Program-made: the position numbers and the translations under genes
DNA from: Azospirillum sp. TSO22-1
GTDB lineage: Bacteria > Pseudomonadota > Alphaproteobacteria > Azospirillales > Azospirillaceae
NCBI RefSeq assembly: GCF_003116015.1
Contig: NZ_LGQZ01000007.1
Coordinates: forward strand, 47,242 to 111,241
Direction of reading: 5' to 3'
Length of the DNA: 64,000 nucleotides
The notes under the pieces: generated by a model
What the model saw: the letters and a program-made list of their open reading frames with translations, nothing else
Databases searched by the model: none
What the model was told of the DNA's origin: nothing
Part shown: piece by piece, positions 31,091 through 39,016 of the stretch
How the letters are laid out: the number at the start of each line of letters is the position of its first letter
Position numbering within the stretch: the first letter of the stretch is position 1

Positions 31091-31299
31091 ATGCGTGTCT
31101 CCGTCCCGCGTTGATCGTCAGGCGCGAGAAGCAGGGTAGCGGAGCGCGGCGGCGCGAGCCAGCGGACGCATGCCCCGGATCGCGCCGCCGCGGCTGAAGG
31201 CGCCGCTGGAAACCGCCCTGCCAGTTCGGCATACTCCGCCGCCGAACCGTGCGGGGTACTCCACTCCGGCGCGTCCTCTTCTTCCAAGGGTCTCCGGTC

Positions 31300-34200
31300 A
31301 TGCAGCGTGCCTTGGCGCGTGTCCTTGCCATCCTCGTCGCCGGTGCGGCCGTGCCGGCGCTCGCCGCCGAGACCGCGCCGCCGCAGGCCCCGCCCGTCGA
31401 GCCGCCGGCCCCCGTCGGTTTCCAGGTGAGCGGCAGCGAGGTGCTGGCCGAGCGTGACGCGCCGCAGGTCTGCTTCACCTTCACCGAGCCGCTGGAGAAG
31501 TCGCGCGCCATCGATTACCGCGCCTACGTCGAGGTGCAGCCGCGCGTCGAAGGCAACGTGGTGCCGCGCGACAAGACGCTGTGCGTCGAGGGCCTGCAGC
31601 ACGGGCAGATGTACGACGTCACGCTGCGCGCCGGCCTGCCGTCGGCCGGCGAGCGCTCGCTGGCCGCCACCGAGCAACGCCTGATCGAGGTGCCGAACCG
31701 CAAGCCGAGCCTCGCCTTCCGCGGTGCCGGCTACATCCTGCCGCGGGTCGGCTCGGAAGGGCTGCCGCTGCGCACCATCAACGTCGAGCGCGCGCGCCTG
31801 CAGGTGCTGCGCCTGACCGACCGCGCGGTGGTCGAGCAATTCTACTTCGGCCGCATCAACCAGCAGCTCACCGACTACGACGTCGGCGTCATGCTCGACA
31901 AGGCGGCGCAGGAGGTCTGGAAGGGTGAGATGGCGGTGCAGTCGGCGCGTAACGCGCCGGTGGTCACCGCCTTCCCGATCGACGCCGTGCTCGGCGCGCT
32001 GGAACCCGGCGTCTACGTCGCCGTGGCCGGCGCTGACGGGGCGCGCGACGGCTGGGCCTCGAAGGCGACGCAGTGGTTCGTGGTGTCCGATCTCGGCCTC
32101 AACACCATCCTTGGCGACGACGGGCTGCTGGTCTTCGCGCGCAGCCTGTCGAAGGCGGAGCCGGCTGGCGGCGTGTCGCTGCGCCTGCTGGCGCGCAACA
32201 ACGCGGAGCTGGGCAAGGTCACCACCGGCGCCGACGGCATCGCCCGCATCGACGCGGCGGCGCTGAAGCGCACCGGCAACGAGGCGCCGCAGGCGGTCTT
32301 CGCCGAGCGCGGCGCCGACGTCGGCTTCCTCGACCTGTCGGTGCCGGGCTTCGACGTGTCCGACCGCGTGCCCGGCGGGCGCGCCGCGCCGGGGCCGCTG
32401 GACGCCTTCCTGTACGCCGAGCGCGGCATCTACCGCCCGGGCGAGGCGGTGAACCTTGCCGTGCTGCTGCGCGATGCCGGCGTCAACGCCGTGGCGGGCA
32501 AGCCGCTGACGCTGAAGGTCCTGCGCCCCGACGGCTTCGAGGTCGAGCGGCGCACGCTGACCGACTCCGGCGCCGGCGGTTACGCGGCGCGGGTCGATCT
32601 GCCGTCCAGCGCCTTCCCCGGCACCTGGAGCCTCACCGCCCACGCCGAGCCGGACGGCCCGGCCATCGGCCGCATCGACCTGCTGGTGGACGACTTCGTG
32701 CCGCCGCGACTGGAGTTCGGCATGACCGCCGCGGCGAAGCGGCTCGCCCCCGGCGATACCGCCAGGCTGGCCATCGACGCGCACTACCTGTTCGGCGCCC
32801 CCGCCGCCGATCTGCCGGGCGAGCTGTCGCTGACCCTGCGCGCCGCCCGCAACCCGTACCCGGAGCAGGCCGGCTACCGCTTCGGCCTCGCTCAGGAGGA
32901 GGTGCAGCCGCAGCGCGCTGACCTGCCGGGCTTCACCACCGATGACGCCGGCAAGGCCGAGGCGGAGGTGAAGCTGGAGCGCAAGCCGGAGAACACCCGC
33001 CCGCTGGAGGCGGTGCTGCGCGCCAGCATCTTCGACATCGGCGGCCGGCCGGTCAGCCGCGAACTGGTGCTGCCGGTGCGCCACCAGCCCTTCGCCATCG
33101 GCGTCAAGCCGCGCTTCGACGGCGACGGCGTGCCGGAGGGGGCGACGGCCGGCTTCGACGTGGTCGCCGTCGGCCCGGACGGCGCGCCGATCGACAAGTC
33201 CGACCTCGCCTACGAGATGTACGAGGAGGAGTACGAGTACGTCTGGTACGAGGCGAACGGCCGCTGGGACTACAAGGTCCAGGTCAAGGACAAGCGCGTC
33301 ACCGGCGGCACCCTGTCGCCCACCGCCGCCAAGCCGGCCGCGGTGGAGGAGCCGGTGGGCGCCGGCCGCTACCGGCTGGAGGTGTCGGACCGCGCGTCCG
33401 GCGTGGCGACCAGCGTGCGCTTCGCCGCCGGCTGGTGGATGACCCCGACCGCCGCCGACCGCCCCGACAAGGTCGAGGTGACGGCCATGCTGCCCAGCTA
33501 CAAGGGCGGCGACACCGCCTGGGTCTACGTCAAGCCGCCGTACAAGAGCCAGGTGCTGGTCGCCGTCGCCGACCGCAGGGTGCATCAGGCGTTGACCCGC
33601 GAGGTCGGGCCGGAGGGCGCCTTCCTGCAGATCCCGGTGGACGGCGGCTGGACCGGTGGCGTCTACGTGGTGGCCACCGCCTTCGCCATGCCCGACCCGC
33701 AGCTGAAGGGCGCGCCGCGCCGCGCCATCGGCTCGGCGTGGCTGCCGGTCGACCCGGCGGCGCGCATGCTGGACGTCGAGGTCTCCGCGCCCGCCGAGGC
33801 GGAGCCGCGCCGTACCGTCACCGCCGAGGTGACGGTCACGGGCGCCGAGGAGGGCAAGCCGGCCTTCGTCACGCTCGCCGCCGTCGATGACTCGGTGCTG
33901 CAGGTGACCGATTTCTGGGCGCCCGATCCCAACGACTATTACCTGGGCAAGCGCCACCTGGGCGTGGAGCTGCGCGACGTCTACGGCCGTCTGATCGGTC
34001 CGGAGCCGGAGCGCGCCGCCGAGCGCCCGGTGCCGCGCCGGGTGCGGCAGGTGGGCGCGCTGCCGCAGCGCACGTCGCGCGTCGTCTCGCTGTTCTCCGG
34101 CATCCTGCCGGTGGGGCAGGGCGGCAAGGTGGCGGTGCCGCTGGAACTGCCGGACTTCCAGGGCCGCGTCCGCCTGATGGCGGTGGCGTGGAGCGAGGGC

Positions 34201-36060
34201 AGGCTCGGCCACTCCGACACCACCATGGTGGTGCGCGACAGGGTGGTCGCCGATCTGGCGCTGCCGCGCTTCCTGGCGCCGGGGGACAAGGCGCAGGTGC
34301 TCGCCACGCTCGACAACCTGGACGGCGCCGCCGGGGCCTACGCGATCACGCTGAAGGCCTCCGGCGCGCTGGCGCTGGAGGACGGTGCGGTCGAGGTGCC
34401 GAATCTCGCCCGCGGCAAGCGCGCCAGCGTCGGCCGCGTGCTGACCGGCACCACTGCCGGCACCGGCACGGTGACGCTGGAGGTGTCCGGCCCGAACGGG
34501 TGGGCTTATAGCCGCAGCTGGGAGGTGATGGTGCGCCCGGCCGCGCCGATGGTGGTCCGCCGGCAGGTGGCCACCCTGGCGCCGGGGCAGGCGGTGCCGG
34601 TGCCGGCCGATCTCGCGGCCGGGCTGCGGCCGGAGACGGTGGTGCAGGCGCTGTCGCTGACCACGCTGCCGGACTTCGACGCGCCGGGCCTGCTGGCGAC
34701 GCTCGACCGCCACCCCTACGGCTCGGCCGAGCAGGCGGCCAGCCGCGTGCTGCCGCTGTTGTCCGGCGGCGACCTCGCGGTGTCGCTCGGCCTGTCCACC
34801 GAGGAGCGGGTGAAGGCGCGCGTGCAGCGCTCGCTCGACCGGCTGCTGACCATGCAGCGCGCCGACGGCGCCTTCGCGCTGTGGTCGCCGAAGGGCGACG
34901 CCGACCCGTGGCTGACCCCTTACGCCGTGGATGTGCTGGGCCGCGCCCGTGCCGCGGGCTACCGCGTGCCCGACGCGCCGTACCGCAAGGGCATGGAGTG
35001 GCTGCGCGGCCTGGTCGACAACTCGTGGTTCGACATCGACGAGTTGCCGGGCCGCGCCTACGCGCTCTACGTTCTGGCCCGCGCCAAGGCGGTGGACACG
35101 GCCGCCGCCCAGCATTTCCAGGAGACCTACTGGAACAAGCTGCAGACCGACTTCGCCCGCGCCCAGGTCGCCACCGCGCTCGCCCACCTCGGCGACGCCA
35201 AGCGGGCGGGGGAGGCGTTCGACAAGCTGTCCGGCGGTGCCCGCGTGGTGCCGGCGAGCCTGCGCGATTACGGCTCGGTGGTGCGCGACCAGGCCGGCGT
35301 GGTGGCGCTGATGGCCGAGGCCGGCATCGAGCGCGACCGCATCATCGCCGCCGCCGACCGCCTCGCCAAGGCCTACGCCACGCTGTCGGTGCCCTCGGCG
35401 CAGGAGCAGGCGTGGCTGCTGCTGGCGTCCCGCGCGCTGGCCGAGCGCTCCGGCCCGGTGAAGCTGGTGGTCGGCGATCAGTCGGCGGAGGGCAACAAGC
35501 CGTTCACCCAGCGCCTCGACGCCGCCAGCCCGCCGTCGGTGAAGAACGCCGGCGCCGAGCCGCTGCGTCAGACGCTGACCGTGGCCGGCGTGCCCGCGAC
35601 GCCGCTGCCGGCCGAGGAGCAGTCGCTGAAGATCACCCGCAAGGTCTTCGACATGGAAGGCACGCCGGTGGACCTCGCCGCGGTCGAGCACAACGAGGTG
35701 CTGGTGGTGATCCTGGAGGGCGAATCGACCGACCCGCTGGAGCATCAGGCGATGGTGGTCGACCCGCTGCCGGCCGGGCTGGAGATCGAGAACGTGCGTC
35801 TGGCCGACAGCGCGCAGCTCGGCGACCTGACGTGGCTGGGTGCGCTGTCGCCGGCGCGGCACGTGGACTATCGTGAGGACCGCTTCGTGGCGGCGGTGGA
35901 CCTGTCGAAGGAGAAGCCCGGCTTTCGGCTGGTCTATCTGGTGCGCGCGGTGACCCCCGGCGACTACCTCGCCCCCGGCGCCTCGGTGGAGGACATGAAC
36001 CGCCCCCACCTGCTGGCGCGCACGGCGGCGGCGCGGGTGCGGGTGCTGCAGGAGGAGTGA
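31300..36060 (+). CDS. Alpha-2-macroglobulin family protein lacking the thioester cysteine
   Basis: A 1586-residue exported protein of the bacterial alpha-2-macroglobulin family (YfhM/YfaS type), thought to trap foreign proteases in the periplasm. A signal peptide ends near residue 24 (PALAAE) without lipobox Cys, so it is probably not a lipoprotein. Macroglobulin-like domains follow (FLYAERGIYRPGEAVNLAVL, VTLAAVDDSVLQVTDFW, LFSGILPVGQGGKVAVPLELPDFQG) and a helical TED-like domain. At the usual CxEQ thioester site it has HPYGSAEQAASR, with Ser at 1142 instead of Cys. No pbpC partner is adjacent. The acidic-aromatic run YEEEYEYVWYE near 650 is unusual. Confidence 0.9.
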   Translation: MQRALARVLAILVAGAAVPALAAETAPPQAPPVEPPAPVGFQVSGSEVLAERDAPQVCFTFTEPLEKSRAIDYRAYVEVQPRVEGNVVPRDKTLCVEGLQHGQMYDVTLRAGLPSAGERSLAATEQRLIEVPNRKPSLAFRGAGYILPRVGSEGLPLRTINVERARLQVLRLTDRAVVEQFYFGRINQQLTDYDVGVMLDKAAQEVWKGEMAVQSARNAPVVTAFPIDAVLGALEPGVYVAVAGADGARDGWASKATQWFVVSDLGLNTILGDDGLLVFARSLSKAEPAGGVSLRLLARNNAELGKVTTGADGIARIDAAALKRTGNEAPQAVFAERGADVGFLDLSVPGFDVSDRVPGGRAAPGPLDAFLYAERGIYRPGEAVNLAVLLRDAGVNAVAGKPLTLKVLRPDGFEVERRTLTDSGAGGYAARVDLPSSAFPGTWSLTAHAEPDGPAIGRIDLLVDDFVPPRLEFGMTAAAKRLAPGDTARLAIDAHYLFGAPAADLPGELSLTLRAARNPYPEQAGYRFGLAQEEVQPQRADLPGFTTDDAGKAEAEVKLERKPENTRPLEAVLRASIFDIGGRPVSRELVLPVRHQPFAIGVKPRFDGDGVPEGATAGFDVVAVGPDGAPIDKSDLAYEMYEEEYEYVWYEANGRWDYKVQVKDKRVTGGTLSPTAAKPAAVEEPVGAGRYRLEVSDRASGVATSVRFAAGWWMTPTAADRPDKVEVTAMLPSYKGGDTAWVYVKPPYKSQVLVAVADRRVHQALTREVGPEGAFLQIPVDGGWTGGVYVVATAFAMPDPQLKGAPRRAIGSAWLPVDPAARMLDVEVSAPAEAEPRRTVTAEVTVTGAEEGKPAFVTLAAVDDSVLQVTDFWAPDPNDYYLGKRHLGVELRDVYGRLIGPEPERAAERPVPRRVRQVGALPQRTSRVVSLFSGILPVGQGGKVAVPLELPDFQGRVRLMAVAWSEGRLGHSDTTMVVRDRVVADLALPRFLAPGDKAQVLATLDNLDGAAGAYAITLKASGALALEDGAVEVPNLARGKRASVGRVLTGTTAGTGTVTLEVSGPNGWAYSRSWEVMVRPAAPMVVRRQVATLAPGQAVPVPADLAAGLRPETVVQALSLTTLPDFDAPGLLATLDRHPYGSAEQAASRVLPLLSGGDLAVSLGLSTEERVKARVQRSLDRLLTMQRADGAFALWSPKGDADPWLTPYAVDVLGRARAAGYRVPDAPYRKGMEWLRGLVDNSWFDIDELPGRAYALYVLARAKAVDTAAAQHFQETYWNKLQTDFARAQVATALAHLGDAKRAGEAFDKLSGGARVVPASLRDYGSVVRDQAGVVALMAEAGIERDRIIAAADRLAKAYATLSVPSAQEQAWLLLASRALAERSGPVKLVVGDQSAEGNKPFTQRLDAASPPSVKNAGAEPLRQTLTVAGVPATPLPAEEQSLKITRKVFDMEGTPVDLAAVEHNEVLVVILEGESTDPLEHQAMVVDPLPAGLEIENVRLADSAQLGDLTWLGALSPARHVDYREDRFVAAVDLSKEKPGFRLVYLVRAVTPGDYLAPGASVEDMNRPHLLARTAAARVRVLQEE

Positions 36061-36066
36061 TGCGCG

Positions 36067-36249
36067 CTACGCCCGGTGCCCGTCGTGGTCGCCGCGGTGC
36101 CGGGCGATCAGCAGCAGCACGCCGACGAGCACCGCGAAGAACACGGTGACCGCGACGTAGAACGCCAGCGCCATGCCCACCGTCAGGGTGCCCAGCAGCA
36201 CCATGAGGAGGATCCCGAGGCCAAGCGCGACAATGCTGCGCGACGACAT
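36067..36249 (-). CDS. Small two-helix membrane protein
   Basis: A 60-residue protein that is almost entirely hydrophobic (two helices, about 5-28 and 30-50) with a charged His/Asp/Arg tail (RHRGDHDGHRA). No family recognised. Its stop is only seven bases from the macroglobulin stop on the other strand. Codon use is normal, but such short hydrophobic frames carry some risk of being spurious. Confidence 0.5.
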   Translation of the reverse strand: MSSRSIVALGLGILLMVLLGTLTVGMALAFYVAVTVFFAVLVGVLLLIARHRGDHDGHRA

Positions 36250-36495
36250 GGGGTGTCCCTAACCCGCCCTGTGGATACCGGCTTCGATGATGGTGCGCGT
36301 CCGCTGCATGGGCGGTCGCGTCTTTGGTAGGACCAAAGTGGCCTTCGCGTGTGCGAAACTGAACGTGGCAAGCTGTCACTGCGCGCCCGCGCCGCACCCG
36401 TTCGTCAGGGCTATGACGAACGTCAGGGGTGTTGACCCAGCGGTGTGCGCCGTACCCTTGGGGCAACCAACAACGCCCCTGAGGGAGGGATCCGC

Positions 36496-37284
36496 ATGTC
36501 CGTTCGGTCGTGGAGTCTGGCTGCGGCGCTTGGCGCCGTGCTCGCGTTCACCGTTCCCGCCGCAGCAAGGGCCGCCGAATCGTCGCGGCTCGACGCCGTG
36601 CTGGCGTCCGGCACGCTGCGCGTCGGCACCACCGGCGACTACAAGCCCTTCACCTACCTGAACCCGCAGACCCAGCAGTTTGAGGGCATGGACATCGACC
36701 TCGCCAACGCGCTGGGCAAGGCGCTGGGCGTGAAGGTGGAGTTCGTGAAGACCTCCTGGCCGACGCTGATGCAGGACCTCGAATCCGACCGCTACGACAT
36801 CGGCGTCGGCGGCGTGTCGGTGACGCTGGAGCGGCAGAAGAAGGCGCTGTTCTCCTCGCCGCTGATGCGCGACGGCAAGACGCCGATCACCCGGTGCGAG
36901 AACAAGGATCGCTTCCAGACCGTCGCGGACATCGACAAGCCCGGCGTGCGGCTGATCGTCAACCCCGGCGGCACCAACGAGAAGTTCGCCAAGGCCAACG
37001 TCACCAAGGCGGAGATCACCGTCTACCCCGACAACGTGACGATCTTCGACCAGATCATCGCCGGCAAGGCCGACCTGATGATCACCGACGCGGTGGAGAC
37101 GCGCCTGCAGCAGAAGCTGCACCCCGAACTGTGCGCCGTGCACCCGGACCAGCCCTTCGACTTCTCCGAGAAGGCGTTCCTGATGCCGCGCGACATGGTG
37201 CTGAAGCAGTTCGTCGACCAGTGGCTGCACCGCGCCGTCGCCATCGGCGAGTACCAGGCGGTCTTCGACAAGTGGCTGAAATGA
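36496..37284 (+). CDS. Periplasmic solute-binding-fold protein, PheC (cyclohexadienyl dehydratase)-like
   Basis: A 262-residue exported protein of the type II periplasmic binding fold, with a signal peptide ending ARAAE. The segment RCENKDRFQTVADIDKPGVR followed by VNPGGTNEKFAKANV closely resembles cyclohexadienyl dehydratase PheC, which converts prephenate or arogenate in the periplasm. The alternative is an amino-acid ABC transporter binding protein, but no permease or ATPase is nearby. A GAGGGAGGGA ribosome site precedes the ATG at 36496. Confidence 0.72.
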   Translation: MSVRSWSLAAALGAVLAFTVPAAARAAESSRLDAVLASGTLRVGTTGDYKPFTYLNPQTQQFEGMDIDLANALGKALGVKVEFVKTSWPTLMQDLESDRYDIGVGGVSVTLERQKKALFSSPLMRDGKTPITRCENKDRFQTVADIDKPGVRLIVNPGGTNEKFAKANVTKAEITVYPDNVTIFDQIIAGKADLMITDAVETRLQQKLHPELCAVHPDQPFDFSEKAFLMPRDMVLKQFVDQWLHRAVAIGEYQAVFDKWLK

Positions 37285-37294
37285 CAGGCTGAGC

Positions 37295-37317
37295 AGGGGG
37301 CGGATCGTCCGCCCCCT
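37295..37317 (+). terminator. Hairpin after the PheC-like gene
   Basis: A 10-bp perfect stem (37295-37304 with 37308-37317, loop TCG) starts 11 bases after the stop. The tail is only CCGCTTT, so it is a weak intrinsic terminator at best. Confidence 0.6.
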
Positions 37318-37362
37318 CCGCTTTCGGCGTAGCCACACGCAGGGGCTTGACAGGCTTGGTCA

Positions 37363-37394
37363 CGTACCTTACGTTTACGTCAACGTAAGGTACG
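37363..37394. promoter_or_regulatory. Palindromic operator for the MerR-type regulator
   Basis: An 11-bp perfect dyad, CGTACCTTACG at 37363-37373 and CGTAAGGTACG at 37384-37394, lies 10-42 bases before the MerR start. A TTGACA (37347-37352) is a likely -35, so the dyad covers the spacer/-10 area, as expected for MerR activators. The inner TTACGTTTACGTCAACGTAA recalls the TTACGT-rich sites of LiuR-type regulators. Confidence 0.7.
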
Positions 37395-37404
37395 GGAGGG
37401 ACGA

Positions 37405-37866
37405 ATGCCGGGGGCCGCGCCGCTGCGCATCGACAGCGACGGACAGCGCACCTACACCATCGGCGAGCTCGCCGATGAGTTCGGCCTGACGTTGCGGACC
37501 ATTCGTCACTACGAGGACGAGGGGTTGCTGGCGCCGGCGCGCGACGGCATGAACCGGGTCTACGGCCACCGCGACCGCGCGCGCCTCGTGCTGATCTGCC
37601 GGGGCAAGCGCCTGGGGTTCAGCTTGGCCGACATCAAGGAATTCCTCACCCTCTACGACGGCAGCGACGGGCAGGTGCGGCAGATGCAGCACCTCCAGGC
37701 GCTGACCCGCCGCCGCGTTTCGGCGCTCGAACGGCAACTCGCCGACGTCCAGCAGACGTTGGCCGAACTGCACCGCATCGACGCCCGGATCACCGACCAT
37801 CTCACTCAGCACCTTCGCCGCCACGGCATCGACGAGACGAGCACCAGGGAGGACAAGAACCTATGA
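37405..37866 (+). CDS. MerR family regulator (LiuR-like) of acyl-CoA degradation
   Basis: A 153-residue MerR-type regulator. The winged helix-turn-helix is at about 16-65 (TYTIGELADEFGLTLRTIRHYEDEGLLAPARDG, broken by no insertion), followed by a long dimerisation helix. No Cys metal-binding set is present in the C-terminus, which suits LiuR-like regulators that respond to acyl-CoA metabolites. It is the first gene of the acyl-CoA operon and overlaps the thiolase start by four bases; the palindrome in front suggests autoregulation. Confidence 0.85.
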   Translation: MPGAAPLRIDSDGQRTYTIGELADEFGLTLRTIRHYEDEGLLAPARDGMNRVYGHRDRARLVLICRGKRLGFSLADIKEFLTLYDGSDGQVRQMQHLQALTRRRVSALERQLADVQQTLAELHRIDARITDHLTQHLRRHGIDETSTREDKNL

Positions 37867-38999
37867 AATCCGTCGTCATCGCGGGCTACGCCCGCTCCCC
37901 CTTCGCCTTCGCCCACAAGGGCGAGCTCGCCAAGGTCCGCCCGGACGACCTGCTGGCCCGCGTGGTCGCGGCGCTGGTCGAGCGTACCGGGGTGAATCCG
38001 CAGGACATCGAGGACGTCATCGTCGGCTGCGCCTTCCCCGAGGGCGAACAGGGCCTGAACGTCGCCCGCACCGTGTCCTTCCTGGCGAAGCTGCCGGCCA
38101 GCGCGGCGGCGACGACGGTCAACCGCTACTGCGGCTCGTCCATGCAGGCCATCCACATGGCGGCCGGTGCCATCGCCATGGGCGCCGGCGACGCGATCGT
38201 CTGCGGCGGCATCGAGTCGATGAGCCGCATCCCGATGATGGGCTTCAACCCGATGCCGCACCCGGGCCTGAAGCTGAGCTACCCCGAGGCCTACTCCTCC
38301 ATGGGCATCACCGCGGAGAACGTCGCCAGGCGCTACGAGCTGACCCGCGAGCAGCAGGAGGCTATGGCCGTCGCCTCGCACGCCAAGGCCGCCGCGGCGC
38401 AGGAGGCCGGCCGGCTGCGCGACGAGATCGTCGCCATCGAGACGCCGAACGGCGTGGTCGAGCGCGACGGCTGCATCCGCCCCGGCACCACCGCCGAGGG
38501 GCTGAGCGGCCTGAAGCCGGCCTTCCTGGCCGACGGTTCGGTGACCGCCGCCACCTCCTCGCCGCTGACCGACGGCGCCTCGGCCGTGCTGGTCACGTCC
38601 GAGGAGTACGCCAAGGCCAACGGTCTGCCGATTCTCGCCCGCATCCGTTCGATCGCCGTCGCCGGCTGCGCGCCGGAGGTGATGGGCCTGGGCCCGATCC
38701 CCGCCGCGCAGAAGGCGCTGGCCCGCGCCGGTCTGTCGATCAAGGACATCGGCGTGGTCGAGCTGAACGAGGCCTTCGCCGCCCAGGCGCTGGCCTGCAT
38801 CCGCGACCTCGGCGTCGATGAGGCGACGCTGAACCTCGACGGCGGCGCCATCGCGCTCGGCCACCCGCTGGGCGCCACCGGCGCCCGCATCACCGGTAAG
38901 GCGGCGGCGCTGCTGAAGCGCGAGGGCAAGCAGTTCGCGTTGGCCAGCCAGTGCATCGGCGGCGGCCAGGGCATCGCCACCATCCTCGAGGCCGTGTGA
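37863..38999 (+). CDS. Acetyl-CoA acyltransferase (3-ketoacyl-CoA thiolase)
   Basis: Cleaves 3-ketoacyl-CoA with CoA to give acetyl-CoA and a shortened acyl-CoA. The 378-residue protein has all catalytic residues: C90 in VNRYCGSSMQAIH, H334 in GGAIALGHPLGATGARI and C364 in ALASQCIGGGQG. The FadA-like length and the neighbouring FadB-like and acyl-CoA dehydrogenase genes indicate fatty acid beta-oxidation. Confidence 0.94.
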   Translation: MKSVVIAGYARSPFAFAHKGELAKVRPDDLLARVVAALVERTGVNPQDIEDVIVGCAFPEGEQGLNVARTVSFLAKLPASAAATTVNRYCGSSMQAIHMAAGAIAMGAGDAIVCGGIESMSRIPMMGFNPMPHPGLKLSYPEAYSSMGITAENVARRYELTREQQEAMAVASHAKAAAAQEAGRLRDEIVAIETPNGVVERDGCIRPGTTAEGLSGLKPAFLADGSVTAATSSPLTDGASAVLVTSEEYAKANGLPILARIRSIAVAGCAPEVMGLGPIPAAQKALARAGLSIKDIGVVELNEAFAAQALACIRDLGVDEATLNLDGGAIALGHPLGATGARITGKAAALLKREGKQFALASQCIGGGQGIATILEAV

Positions 39000-39016
39000 G
39001 CGCGGAGGTGAGTTCC

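Noticed and set aside
31087..36009. Open frame of 1640 codons antisense to the macroglobulin gene
   Set aside because: Same shadow effect; its residues are the reverse of a real gene's codons, rich in R, H, D, V, and no family motif is present.
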